DNA of 62,000 bases from Symbiodinium natans (GCA_905221605.1 CAJNDS010000017.1:20001-82000), one strand, 5' to 3'. Positions 9,550 to 21,933 are shown, counted from the first letter of the stretch. Numbers and translations are program-made. Notes: generated by a model from the letters alone, not told the origin.

Positions 9550-10185
9550 CATGATCTGGGGAAGGCACCGGGGCCTCCCCAGACCAGTTTTCAAAAACCA
9601 AATTTATATAAATGGTCTGGGGAAGGCACCGGGGCTTCCCCAGACCATCTGAGCTTTTATAATCCTTAAAATCTTTTAAAAGTCATTAAAATTCTGCTTA
9701 AACATTCTCAGGGTTTTCAAGGTTTTAAAGCTTTTGAAGAACCTTAAAATGCTTAAACATTTTAGTGGCTGCCCTTTTAGGAAATTAAGGATTTTTAAAG
9801 TTGTCAATGGTCTGGAGAAGCCCCGATGTCTTCCCCAGACTTCCCCAGACCATGTAAATTTCTACAAGCCCTTAAAACCCTGAAATTCTTGCAGTTGTAA
9901 ATGGCTGTCCTTTTAAAGTTTAAGGATTTGATGTTCAATTCTAAAATCAAGTAACTTCCTTAATTTTGAACGGCTGCCCTTTACAATGTTAGGGTATTCT
10001 AGAATTTTTAGGGATAAAAGCTTTCAGGTTTTTACGGGCTTTAACGCCTTTTAAGTCCTGAAAATTTGGAATGGCTTAAATTCCTTAAAGCCCTTAACAT
10101 CCCGTTCAAAAAAAGTAAGGATTTTAAGGATTTTCAAAATTTGAAATGGTCTGGGGAAGCCCCGGTGCCTTCCGTAGATCATCTA
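9550..10185. repeat. Dispersed GGTCTGGGGAAG stem-loops
   Basis: Four stem-loops of about 36-45 bp lie near 9551, 9612, 9807 and 10146. Each has an arm TGGTCTGGGGAAG, a GC-rich loop such as GCACCGGGGC, and the complementary arm CTTCCCCAGACCA. A half copy sits at 9284. The DNA between is AT-rich with many CTTAAAA-type words. They look like small foldback elements. Confidence 0.75.
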
Positions 10186-10442
10186 AATTTAACAAAACCC
10201 CTAAACCCTCAAAAGCATTCAAATTCTAAATGGCTGCCCTTCTAAAACTTTATGGAGCCACAAGACACACATTTCAGAAGCAAAATGTACATAAAAACAG
10301 TAGTGTTTTTATAGGGGATAATATACAAGAGCTTTTTGTATTCCAGGACAGTTTTTACTGCATTTTCCGAGGAAAAAGCAGAAAATCAGACAAAGACGAA
10401 GACCGGAAAACCATAGGTGTGGATCATGGGGGGGGGGGGGTG

Positions 10443-10443
10443 A

Positions 10444-10478
<35 letters not shown>
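10443..10478. repeat. (TA)n microsatellite
   Basis: About 15 TA units immediately after a run of G and directly before the first copy of the 703-bp repeat. Confidence 0.9.
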
Positions 10479-10479
<1 letters not shown>

Positions 10480-10490
10480 TTTTCTCATCT

Positions 10491-12268
10491 CCTTAAGAGA
10501 TACAACTTTCTACTGTCGAAGGCCCCTACTTCCTAAACCCTAAACCCTGAACAATGCTCCGCAGCTGTGTGGCATGAGGGTTCTGCCAAAGAAAGCAGAT
10601 CCTGCTTGATGCGAGATACGGTCACGTATACCGCGGGTAGGGTTCACGGCTTTTGGGCTTTTAGGGTAGGTCGAGTTGGAAACATTGCACGAGCAGCAAA
10701 CTTTCCATCATACTTTCCTGTAGGGTTAGGGTTTGACTGTAGCTCGTATTGGAGTTGATCAGAATGCGAAGGCTCCAGCAGCGCGATGCTGTCAAACACA
10801 GACCTCCCGACTTTGAATTGGAGGGGGAGCCTCTCGCGCAGAAGACGGGCATGCCGCCCGCTTTTTATTGCATGGCGCAATCTTGCAAAACCTGTCAACA
10901 TGAGACCTGGCATCGACTTGCTCGTGTGCTTGGGTTTTTGAATTATGCGTTTTGTGTTTGGTCTGCGCCTCGACACAGAGCGGGCACATGGCAAGTAACG
11001 CCTTGAGACTACAGTTGCACATACCCTCTGTTTCGGGTTTAGGGCTTAGATACATGAGGCTTGCCGAGTTCTGTCAAGGTTAGCCAGAAAGCCATACTGG
11101 CAAGATTCCTGAACTCTATCAGACTCTATCCACCTTGTAAAAATCATGAGTATATAGATATAATTCATGTCCTTAAGAGGTACCACTCTCTACTGTCGAA
11201 GGCCCCTACTTCTTAAACCCTAAACCCTGAACAATGCTCCGCAGCTGTGTGGCATGAGGGTTCTGCCAAAGAAAGCAGATCCTGCTTGATGCGAGATACG
11301 GTCACAATGATTCTCTACTGGTGCCACGGTATACCGCGGGTAGGGTTCACGGCTTTTGGGCTTTTAGGGTAGGTCGAGTTGGAAACATTGCACGAGCAGC
11401 AAACTTTCCATCATACTTTCCTGTAGGGTTAGGGTTTGACCGTAGCTCGTATTGGAGTTGATCAGAATGCGAAGGCTCCAGCAGCGCGATGCTGTCAAAC
11501 ACAGACCTCACGACTTTGAATTGGAGGGGGAGCCTCTCGCGCAGAAGACGGGCATGCCGCCCGCTTTGTATTGCATGGCGCAATCTTGCAAAACCTGTCA
11601 ACATGAGACCTGGCATAGACTTGCTCGTGTGCTTGGGTTTTTGAATTATACGTTTTGTGTTTGGTCTGCGCCTCGACACAGAGCGGGCACATGGCAAGTA
11701 ACGCCTTGAGACTACAGTTGCACATACCCTCTGTTTCGGGTTTAGGGCTTAGATACATGAGGCTTGCCGAGTTCTGTCAAGGTTAGCCAGAAAGCCATAC
11801 TGGCAAGATTCCTGAACTCTATCAGACTCTACCCACCTTGTAAAAATCATGAGTATATAGATATAATTCATGTCCTTAAGCGGTACCACTCTCTACTGTC
11901 GAAGGCCCCTACTTCCTAAACCCTAAACCCTGAACAATGCTCCGCAGCTGTGTGGCATGAGGGTTCTGCCAAAGAAAGCAGATCCTGCTTGATGCGAGAT
12001 ACGGTCACAATGATTCTCTACTGGTGCCACGGTATACCGCGGGTAGGGTTCACGGCTTTTGGGCTTTTAGGGTAGGTCGAGTTGGAAACATTGCACGAGC
12101 AGCAAACTTTCCATCATACTTTCCTGTAGGGTTAGGGTTTGACCGTAGCTCGTATTGGAGTTGATCAGAATGCGAAGGCTCCAGCAGCGCGATGCTGTCA
12201 AACACAGACCTCACGACTTTGAATTGGAGGGGGAGCCTCTCGCGCAGAAGACGGGCATGCCGCCCGGT
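10491..12268. repeat. 703-bp tandem repeat, two full copies and a truncated third
   Basis: Copies begin with CCTTAAG at 10491, 11171 and 11874. Copy 1 is 680 bp because it lacks 23 bp (AATGATTCTCTACTGGTGCC and the next three bases) present in copies 2 and 3; copy 2 is 703 bp. Copy 3 stops at about 12268 (GCCGCCCG) where unrelated DNA begins. Copies differ at few positions, so amplification is recent. Each contains telomere-like words (CCTAAACCCTAAACCCT, GTAGGGTTAGGGTTTGA), a subtelomere-like feature. Each also opens a 116-codon minus-strand frame (10994-10644, 11697-11347) and an 85-codon plus-strand frame; their conservation follows from repeat identity and is not evidence of a protein. Confidence 0.93.
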
Positions 12269-12359
12269 ATGGGCTTGCAATGCGTGAAAGAAAGCACGAA
12301 GCCCGTTGAAATATAGTGAACGAAACCCGGGCGAAAAAGAGAACAAAGAACCGCACGGA

Positions 12360-12800
12360 ATAATATTATGTGAAGAGAGTAAATGAATTAGTTTATAAGC
12401 GAACGAAATGAGCGCAATAAACGTAATGAATGCGCGAACGAAACCCTCATTCGTTCACCTATCTCCTTTTCCTGGTGCGTCAATAAGGCTTGGGATTCAC
12501 TCCGTTCATCTGTTTCCAAGCTTATTGGAACTGCTGCGTTCACTGTGTTCACGCGCTAATAGTACGAAGTGAATAAAAGAGTGAGTGAACGAACGAACGG
12601 AGTGAACGAAACGAATGCAGGAACGAAGTGAGAAGTGAGCAATAAAGTACGAATATAAAGAGCGTTGTGACCGCACCATTAGGAAAGTATTACGAAGAGA
12701 ATAATTTTAAATGGCTTGGCAAGGAGCGGAATGAAGAGAAATGACGCGTGAAAGGCAGATTAAAATTAGGAACGAAGTACACAGTGAACGATATGAATAC
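12360..12800. repeat. GAACGAA-rich degenerate short repeats
   Basis: Words such as GAACGAA, GAGTGAACGAA and AACGAAGTGAG recur irregularly, partly as inverted copies (TTCGTTCA). No coding frame. Similar words reappear near 53450-53560. Confidence 0.6.
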
Positions 12801-15300
12801 GAAAAAGACCTAATAAAAAGATATTAAAATGGGTCCTTTTTCGTCTATTCATTCACTCGTTCACACACGCACACATACACGGGCTAATTCATAATATTCA
12901 TTCGCCCATATTCTTCTTCATTTTTCTTTCATTCTTTTCTTGCGTTCATCTACTTCATTGGCTAATCTGAATTTCTAACATTTCATAAATTTATTGTTCT
13001 TTTATTTTTGTCGAAATATAGAATATTGGATCTTCTATCTTCATCTAGAAATATCAATTAATTGATTGAAATGAAATTGATGATATATTCGTTTAAATCT
13101 TTCTTATTAAAGGAATAAGAGAATCTCATATTCGTCTCTTGCCCAATTTCATATTCTCGATAATATTCATAAGAGGTCTTTTCGATGGAAAATATAAAAT
13201 GAAAGATATAGGAAGGGGAGATCTGGCGACATACATTTATTATGATCTTATCCTATTTTCTCTCGAATATTTCTCGGATATATATATATATATGATTTTC
13301 AATTTTCGATGGGACTCAATATCTAAATTAAGGCAGATAAGACAAGATTCGAAAATCGATCGTCGAATAATTGGAGTGGATAAATTATTAACCGGTCGCC
13401 GAATGAGAAATATTTAGATTCAACGTCTACAACATAATATCGATCTTCTAGGAAACATACGATTAGATAATCGTTTCTATTCTATATGCTTGGAAACTTC
13501 ACTAAATTGATGATTGGGAATCTTCTATTTCCGACACTCAAGATTTATGCTCGAAAAGTGCCAATTAATTCATTCTAATCGAGAATATGAATCCAATTTG
13601 TTGCATCTCCATTCTCGAAGCTCACGACCAAAACAATAAAATTCTCAATCCATATCCCCGTACCCCACATTGAAAAAACCCGCCACCACTCCGAATTACG
13701 CAGGGGAAAAAGGACCCAGAGCGCAAGCAAAAGCCACTAACACAAGTCGTGAGCCGGTTGATCCTAGAAACGAGATTCTTAATTCCTAATTGAATCAATC
13801 TATCGACGATAGCTGCCAAGCAATGGATGGCCAGCGAGCAGCCAACGATATCAACCGCGATTACCTCAGACACATTTGAGAAGGAGACCTGGCCAGCGGG
13901 TTAAACTATACAAAGATCCAAAAATGTTTGGATAGCCCCCGGGCCCGAGATGAAGCCCTCTTGCGCAATTCGTTGTCCACGGATGGCAACTTGAAATCCC
14001 CATTGAAGATCGAATGTCATCCATATCATACAATCGTGAAAATCCTCTCCCGATTTGTGGTGTGTTGCTCGGGTTGACTGTCGGGTCCCTTGCAAGGTCA
14101 GGGGGTCTGCAGGGCCAAGGGTTCCTTTTCAGGGGCCAGGGTCCAACCCGATTATCAAATTTTTCTCCCGGCAAGGTTGCACTGCTACAGAAGCATACAG
14201 GTGGGATGTGTTTGTTCATCGCACAATTTAAAAATATTTTTCAACAAGAATTGTCCTCCTTCCTCTATACCCCCAATACTTTCGAAAATCATCGACTCGT
14301 AGCCGATATTCACCGTAGCGCATCGCTCTAAGATTTCTCCCGTCCGACGCTTTCGCTCAACATATCGCTCGCTTAGCACTAAACAGCGTTCTAGGAGAAT
14401 ATTTCTTACGAAGGGGACATCTTGGCGAACCTTATCTATCCCATCAGGGCCGCACTGGAGCGTACGATGAGCCTGAATTTTTGTCTGCAAGCCTCATTGA
14501 AAATAAAAATTCAATCGTCCAAGATAATCACATATTTTTTTGATATTTATGTGATAGATATTTCCAATTCAGAATTCAAGTATGGGTACATAGAAGGGAT
14601 GGTGTAAGAGGCTTCTGCTCCCAAAAATATCAATTAAGAACTAGAAATATGAAACCCAAGAATCATGCATGTGAGAGTACAGACGACTTCTACGTCTAGT
14701 ATCCTGACCAATATAGAAATGAGACTGAAATATCGTATATAGCGAGTATAGAGCCTCGATGAAGAAATTTCCGTCTTTATTCCAATAATTCTCAATAAAA
14801 AACAAACCCCGCCAGCCCGAATTAACAATCATATAATGAATCATCCGCCCTTCTCTTATATCGATGACCGATCAAAGAATAAATATTATTCAAGAACGTA
14901 TACCCTCTTGTTTCGAACCCTTTTATATTCTCGAATACGAGGATTCATATCTAAGATTCGCAATATTATATCTATTATTCTGATTGGAAGAGAATTTGTG
15001 GACTCGTATTTGTATCGTATGGATTCCCGAGATCCTGGATGATGAGATACGAGAATATATATTTATATTTTGATTTGGACATTACCGAGCATAAGCCTCT
15101 ATGCGTCTAGTGGCATTTTAAATCAAGCCTTGAGTGCAGCCTCTCGGCATGCTAATCGTAAGCGGACGGCACATGATATCATGAGTAAGTGCACGAAATA
15201 ATTAATCGCATTCGAATCGATAATCTAGGAATCGACTCGGAGAGTTTATGAAGAAATTGAATTATCGTAGATTCATTATATCAAGGTTTTTTAGGGAAAA
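12800..15300. other. AT-rich DNA of unknown origin
   Basis: About 2.5 kb with markedly lower GC than the genic half. TATTCTCGAA- and TTCTCGAT-type words recur. The centre (about 13620-14200) is less AT-rich and opens two minus-strand frames (13873-13622 and 14219-13866) with no recognisable motif. No rRNA, tRNA or organelle gene could be identified. It may be a foreign or organelle-derived insert, or a decayed repeat. Confidence 0.4.
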
Positions 15301-15404
15301 ATCTATGTTTTTACATTTTGGACGGATTTCCTGTAATTTCCCTTAGGCTTTCCTTGGTTTTTCCTAGGGGGAAAATCCTATTATGTTTACATTTTGGACA
15401 GATA

Positions 15405-17640
15405 TCCTGGGGGGGGGTTTGGGGGGCGCAGCCCCCCCACTTGCAAACACCTCTTGGGCTTTGAAGCACGCTCTGCACGGCTTCAAAAAAAAACAGAGCG
15501 GGGGGCGCAGCCCCCCCCCCCCCATGAGCAAACACAATGCTCACACGATGTTTTTTTCAACTAGTTTCTTGGGCTTTGGTACGACTTAAAAGAAGGGGGG
15601 GGGGTTGGGGGAAAATCCCCCCCCCATTTGCAAACACCCTGCTCACATGACGGGTGTCAACAAGTTTCTTGGGCTTTGAAGCACGGTTTGCACGGCTTGA
15701 AAAAAAAAACGATGTTTTCGTTCGTTTTTCCTAAGGAAACCCTCTTCTGATTACATTTTGGATGGAGTTCGTCAAACATCAAAGCGTACGTTGCTTTTCC
15801 TTAGTTTGTCCTAGGGAAAACCCTATTTGGTTCGTTTTCTTGGTTTCTATCATTCGCTCTATATTTTCATCGGATTCATATTTTTTTTCAACTAGTTTCT
15901 CGGGCTTTGAAGCACGCTTGGTACGGCTTAAAAGAAGCGGGGGGGGGTTGGGGGGGGGCGCAGCCCCCCCCCATTTGCAAACACCCTGCTCACATGATGG
16001 GTGTCAACAACTTTCTTGGGCTTTGAAGCACGCTCTGCACGGTTCAAAAAAAAAAGCGGGGGGGTTGGGGGGGGCGCAGCCCCAAACACAATGCACACAC
16101 GATGTTTTTCAACTAGTTTCTTGGGCTTTGAAGCACGCTTGGTACAGCTTAAAAGAAGCGGGGGGGTTGGGGGCTGTGCCCCCCATCTGCAAACACCCTG
16201 CTCACATGATGGGTTTCAACTAGTTTCTTGGGCTTCGGCTGAAAAAAAGCGGGGGGGTGGGGGGGGGCGCAGCCCCCCCCATTTGCAAACACAATGCTCA
16301 CACGATGTTTTTCAACTAGTTTCTTGGGCTTTGAACGGCTTACAAGAAGCGGGGGGGCGTTGGGGGGGGGGCGCAGCCCCCCCCCCCCCCCATTTGCAAA
16401 CACCTGCTCACAATGGGTTGTCAAACAAGCTTCTGGGCTTTGAGCGCGCTCGCACGGCTTAAAAAAAAAAGCGGGGGGGTTGGGGGGGCGCAGCCCCCCC
16501 CATTTTGCAAACCAATGCACACCACGATGTTTTTTCAAATAGTTCGGGCTTTGAAACGCTTAGACAGCTTAAAAGGGGTGGGGGGAATGGGGGGGAGAAG
16601 CCCCACCCATTTGCAAACACCTGCTCACAGATGGTTAAGAACGTTTTCGCTTTGGTGGAAAAAAACGGGGGGGTGGGGGGGCGCAACCCCCCCCATTTGC
16701 ATGCCCACATGATGGGTGGTCACAAGTTTCTTGGGCTTTGAAGCACGCTTGGTACGGCTTAAAAGAAGCGGGGGGGGTTGCGGGGGGGGGCGCCCCCCCC
16801 CCCATTTGCAAACACCCTGCTCACATGATGGGTGTCAACAAGTTTCTTGGGCTTTGAAGCGCGCTCTGCACGGCTTAAAAAAAAAACGGGGGGATTGGGG
16901 GGGGGCGCAGCCCCCCCCCCATTTGCAAACACAATGCTCATACGATGCTTTTCAACTAGTTTCCTGGGCTTTGAAGCACGCTTGGTACGGCGTAAAAGAA
17001 GCGGGGGGGGGTTGGGGGGGCTGTGCCCCCCATCTGCAAACACCCTGCTCACATGATGGGTTTCAACTAGTTTCTTGGGCTTCGGCTGAAAAAAAGCTGG
17101 GGGGTTGGGGGGGGCGCAGCCCCCCCCATTTGCAAACACAATGCTCACACGATGTTTTTCAACTAGTTTCTTGGGCTTTGAAGCACGCTTGGTACGGCTT
17201 AAAAAAAGCGGGGGGGGTTGGGGGGGGGCGCAGCCCCAGCCCCATTTGCAACACCCTGCTCACATGATGGGTGTCAACAAGTTTCTTGGGCTTTGAAGCA
17301 CGCTCTGCACGGCTTAAAAAAAGCGGGGGGGTTGGGGGGGGCGCAGCCCCCCCCCATTTGCAAACACAATGCTCACACGATGTTTTTCAACCAGTTTCTT
17401 GGGCTTTGAAGCACGCTTGGTACGGCTTAAAAAAAGCGGGGGGGGTTGGGGGGGGCGCAGCCCCAGCCCCATTTGCAAACACCCTGCTCACATGATGGGT
17501 GTCAACAAGTTTCTTGGGCTTTGAAGCACGCTCTGCACGGCTTAAACAAAAAAAAAGCGGGGGGATTGGGGGGGGCGCAGCCCCCCCCATTTGCAAACAC
17601 AATGCTCACACGATGTTTTTCAACTAGTTTCTTGGGCTTC
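15405..17640. repeat. G-run/C-run tandem array with alternating monomers
   Basis: About 18 monomers of ~105-120 bp. Each has a G run, GCGCAGC, a C run, then CATTTGCAAACAC, a variable part, TTTCTTGGGCTTTGAAGCACG and an A-rich end. Two monomer types alternate: one carries CCTGCTCACATGATGGGTGTC, the other CAATGCTCACACGATGTTTTTC. The true repeat is thus a dimer of ~228 bp (clear from 17138 to 17596), with a shorter third type (GGGTTTCAACTAG...GGCTTCGGCTG) inserted in places. The G run-CGCAG-C run core can form a hairpin or a G-quadruplex. Long frames through it are repeat translations. Confidence 0.93.
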
Positions 17641-17647
17641 GAAACAC

Positions 17648-17812
17648 GCTTCCTTTCTTCCTTCCTTGCTTCCTTCCTTTCTTCCTTCCTTTCTTCCTTC
17701 CTTGTTTCCTTCCTTTCTTCCTTCCCTCCTTTCTTCCTTCCTTCCTTCCTTCCTTGTTTTCTTCCTTTCTTTCATCCTTCCTTCCTTCCTTTCTTTCCTT
17801 CTTTCCTTCTAA
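17648..17812. repeat. (CTTCC)n polypyrimidine tract
   Basis: An almost pure C/T strand of about 165 bp at the exact right edge of the G-run array. A similar tract follows the second G-run array at 30835. Confidence 0.92.
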
Positions 17813-19590
17813 AACGTACCAGAAATAAGGCTTTCCTATGAAACCACGGAGAAATTACTATTTTTCGTTTTTTTTTTTTTTTCTCGTCCCCTGGCAAGTC
17901 CAAAGACTTGGCTTGGTCACTACGGTGCAAGTGGCATCTGCACCCAAAAGCACCAATTATCGCAGAAATGATATGGCAGAAAAATCATCTCAAATGAAAC
18001 AAAGAGAACTCCCAGAAACACAACAAACGAAAAAGCAGGCGAAATCCCAAGTGAGACCGGCCACGATTGGGCAATGCACCCACCACCACCCCCAATTGAG
18101 GGAAGACGCCAGAAAACAAGAGAAAACGAAACAAAGACGAAAGAGTTCTCCAAAAGTGAAACAAATAAGAATTTTGTGAAACAATTCTAGAAATTCAACG
18201 CCTCACTTTTTCGTACGAAAAACCACGAAAATGCATCAAATCCTTCAAAAATATGGAGGGAATGGTGGTTTTCTTAGGACAAATCGACCAAAAAAAAAAA
18301 TGCCAAAAAAAAAAAAGACCCAAAAAAATAGGCCCTCCAGTAGGAATCTCGGGATGACGAAATGTTCTTGTTGTTTGTATTTACTCTGGACGACATTTAA
18401 TTCGTGTTTCTGGGAATACTAAATTCTCGCAATTCTAATCTTTGTCTTCGTAATGAATTAGTACTTTTAGGAGCACAAATCTCTTACACCGAAGATATAT
18501 CTGGAATGAAGTGACCTTAGCCATGCGATGGCTTGTCGCCTTCCACTCTACTTACTGCTTATAATGAGCGAACGCGAGACCATAACCTAATGAATAAATT
18601 GGGGATTTTCTTTTCTCTTTTCATCTTTCTAAGATGTCCTTAATAATTAAAGGTGATGATAAATTTTTATGTACGACAAAATATCTTCAAAATTACGAAA
18701 TATATAAAAATTTCATTTCATTTCTTAATGAATATTTATCAAAGTAACCCAAATATTATAAATAGTAAAAATAAGAAATAAAACCTCCCAAAATCCCAAT
18801 CATTCAATCCCTCAATCATAACGCCACAGAGCCCCATCCCCCAACACCTCAAAATATTCACCCCCCACCCAACAAAACCCAAACCATTACAACGAAAACC
18901 AGAAACAAAACCCCCCAAAATATGACAAAACCCCGGCTACAAATTCTATAGAATTTTTTAAATCCAAAAGATCCCGAAAATTTCCGGACAAGAGATTCCC
19001 AAAATTCCTAAGATTTTTCAAAAGAATCCTGAAAATTCTAAAAAACTTCCGGATCCCCCTCTAAGGCTCCCCAATAAAGCAGTCGGCAGAGAAGCCGCAG
19101 AGCGAAAATAAAGCTCGAACCCATAACCTTTTATAGAGCTATTTTTGAATTTATCGATTCATCCATTTCCAGCAATATATCATTCCATATTCGATTCATT
19201 ACCCCCAATCGTGACATTAAGAAATTATCGACACCACTCGTGACATACTGCGCTCGTGTTTCTGCAAGCGATGCCACCATGAGCAGCTCCTAGTGACGCC
19301 AGCATGAAAACGAATGCTCTCTGCTAGCGAGCTTGTATAGCCCTGCCGCGATCGTTGTGCACTTTCTTTGTTGTCATGAGTTTCATCATGTTTTTGAAGA
19401 AGTCGATTTGATTTTTGCACTTCTTATGGTATATGCTAACCCCAGTAGTTGCACTTAGCTAAGTCAGCCAGTTCACTCACTGTACGTGCAACTAGAGCAT
19501 ACTTATAACTGCAGTTAGCTATCCCCGATAAGCAGCTTATCTACATAGTATTCACAGTACCTAGATTATAACCGCACGGATCGCCGAAGT
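17813..19590. other. Gene-free AT-rich to A/C-rich region
   Basis: No supportable gene. An A/C-skewed stretch (about 18780-18930) and poly-A runs near 18290-18320 are visible. The word GGTTCGAGC on the minus strand near 19115 recalls a tRNA T-loop, but no cloverleaf can be built around it. Confidence 0.5.
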
Positions 19591-19594
19591 AGGA

Positions 19595-21105
19595 GCTTTT
19601 TCAACCCCTACCCCCCGCCCCCGCGCTACCCCCGCCCTCCCGCACCACTTACCCTCGCCCTCACCTCTTACCCTTTACCTCACCCGGAAACGTGCCCTTG
19701 CTGCCCCCCCCTCCTGCTAGGGGCTTTTTCAACTCCCCCGCCCTCCCGCACCCCTTACCCTCGCCCTCACCTCTTACCCTTTAACCTCACTCATTCATGA
19801 GGTTGGGGGTACTTCTCAGGAGGTCCCAAAAGGCCCAGCAGAGTTTGGAAGATAAGCGAAAGCCCTAGAATATTTTCCGAAAAAAAGAAGAATGAGACAG
19901 AAAAAGGAATACTCGCAAATTATGTGGAAGATTTTCGAAAAGTGTATGATGTAGACGATCGTTTTGAACACATATCCCAGATAGAGTTTCAGTTGGAGCA
20001 CTGTCGTCTGCAGGTTTGTAGACTTGGAGGGATTCACGTTGAGGGCAAGGCGTAGAGGTTGTGGAATCCTGAAGCCCGATCTCCCAAACCCCGAACTCCC
20101 AGGGGTTCAAGGTAAGCTCATGAACTCCTGGGCCATCGAACCTTCCCTGGACCAATCAGGGCTGGGCCATGGTGTTCAGGTGTTCAAAGTACCCCAGAAC
20201 TCCCAGGACCAAGCAGCAGAGTCGCATGATGTAAACGAATGCTTTGAACAATGGACCACTTTCATCGGCAGGTTAATGGGTGAGTCACCCCTTGCCCGGA
20301 ACCCCTTAGCTCCAGTGTATGCCCGACCCCCTTCCCCCGCTGCCCCTTAGCCCCCGCTTTCACCTCTTGCCCTTTACTTTCTCCTTACCCTGAAACCCTT
20401 ACCTGGAAACGAAGTGTTTTAGGGGCTTTTTAAGGGCTGCAGTGCATCTCCGACCCCCTCCCCCCGCTGCCCTTGCTGCCCCTGCCCGCCCCCCCGCCCT
20501 CCCGCACCCCTTACCCTCGCCCTCACCTCTCACCCGTTACCTCACCCCTTCCCTAACAAATGAAGTGAGTTTTGAAGCATTTTACGGGTTTCAGTGCATG
20601 CCCGACTCCCCCCCCCCCGCTGCCGTTGCTGTTCCCGCCCCCCCCGCCCCAAGTGCTGCCCCCGCCCTCGTTTTAGGGCTCCAGTGCATGCCGGACCCCC
20701 CCCCCCCGCCCTCCCCGCTGCCCCTGACCTCCCGCACCCCTCACCCTCACCTCTTACCCTTTACCTCACCCGGAAACGAAGTGTTTTAGGGGCTTTTTCA
20801 GCCCCTAACGAGGTGTTTTAAAGGCTTTAGTGCATGCCCACCTTCCCCCCCGCGCTGCCCTTGCTGCCCCCGCCCCCCCCGCTGCCCCCGCCCTTTACCC
20901 TCGCCTTCACCTCTTACCCTTAGTGCATGGCCAACCCCCTTCCTCCGCTGCCCCCGCCCCCCCTGCTCAGGCCAGCGCATGCCCGACCCCCGCCCCCTGC
21001 TGCCCTTGCTGCCCACCCCCCCCGCTGCCCCCGCCCTCCCGCACCCCTTACCCTCGCCTTCACCTCTTACCCTTTACCTCAACCCTTCCCTTCCCTGGAA
21101 ATGAC
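19595..21105. repeat. C-rich tandem repeat array interrupted by unique DNA
   Basis: Units of roughly 110-190 bp with AGTGTTTTAGGGGCTTTTT, AGTGCATGCCCGACCCCC, GCTGCCC runs, CCTTACCCTCGCCCTCACC and CTTACCCTTTACCTCACC. About nine full or partial copies. Between about 19795 and 20285 lies ~490 bp of unrelated sequence with array DNA on both sides, so a copy was interrupted by an insertion. The proline-rich frames here are repeat translations. Confidence 0.85.
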
Positions 21106-21149
21106 GCCTCAGAAGTCATCGCCGGGCCTGTCTGGGGTCGGCGGCATCG

Positions 21150-21610
21150 GCGGTAGCCGTTAAATCCGGGCACGCCCATGGTCGCTACCCCGGGGCGCGT
21201 CATAAACCGCCGACCCGGTTGGCTCGCCAACATCCGGCTCCAAATTCGGCTTCTGAAGGGCATCATGTTTTGGGTACCTTTTTCATCGCAAAAAACGCGC
21301 TATTCACCACTGAAATTGGGCTCCCGGACGCATTTTTTTGGAAGACGTGTTGTTGATGTTTTTTGGGGATCGGCCACCCCAAAGGACCCCCACAGGAGCG
21401 CGCATCAAGAGCATCAGCGGGTTGGGTCTGGGTTTCGGATGTGGCTGAAAGCTTGAAAAACGCAGAAAACACTGTAAATTCCGTGGTTTTCGTGCTGTTA
21501 CGGACCTTTCCGTTTTGAGGCCCCCATAAGCCACGCATGCCTGGAGGCCGGAGCCGCTGATGCTCATGATGCGCGGCCGGGCCGGGGGCAGGGGTGCGCA
21601 TCATCGAAGC
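21150..21610. other. GC-rich unit, probable dispersed repeat
   Basis: This stretch (GGCGGCATCGGCGG at its left, CCGGGCCGGGGGCAGG at its right) opens a 113-codon minus frame (21604-21263) of low information. The sharp composition edges and position between repeats suggest a mobile or dispersed unit. It occurs once in this window, so the call is weak. Confidence 0.3.
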
Positions 21611-21872
21611 TTCGTTTCTCCTTGGGCATGCGGGAGGCGAGCATCAGCAGCACCAGCGGCTCCCTGGGAGGAAGGGGAGGGAGGGTTTAGGGAGGCAGGA
21701 CTTCGAAGGACGCCGCCATAGCATGCCATAACATGGCACTCGACGAGCCATGCCCGCATACGCCTGTGGGCGCGCGCGCGCCGGGTCTTGTGGTTGCGGT
21801 TGTGGTTGGTGTTGTTGTGGTTGTTGTTGTGGCTGCTCCGCTTGGGGCGTGCCCGGCTGTGGGCGACAGCCC

Positions 21873-21873
<1 letters not shown>

Positions 21874-21931
<58 letters not shown>
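21874..21931. repeat. (TA)n microsatellite
   Basis: About 29 uninterrupted TA units, the longest TA tract in the window. Confidence 0.95.

Positions 21932-21933
<2 letters not shown>

Noticed and set aside
10644-11709. Conserved 116-codon minus and 85-codon plus ORFs in each 703-bp copy
   Set aside because: Conservation follows from near-identical tandem DNA; no motif, and copy 3 breaks the frame.
15762-17841. Many 60-183 codon Gly/Pro-rich ORFs
   Set aside because: Translations of G-run/C-run satellite monomers.
19050-19140. Possible tRNA on the minus strand (GGTTCGAGC word)
   Set aside because: No acceptor, D or anticodon stem can be paired around it.
20024-21163. Pro-rich ORFs in the C-rich array
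   Set aside because: Composition-driven, with no independent support.
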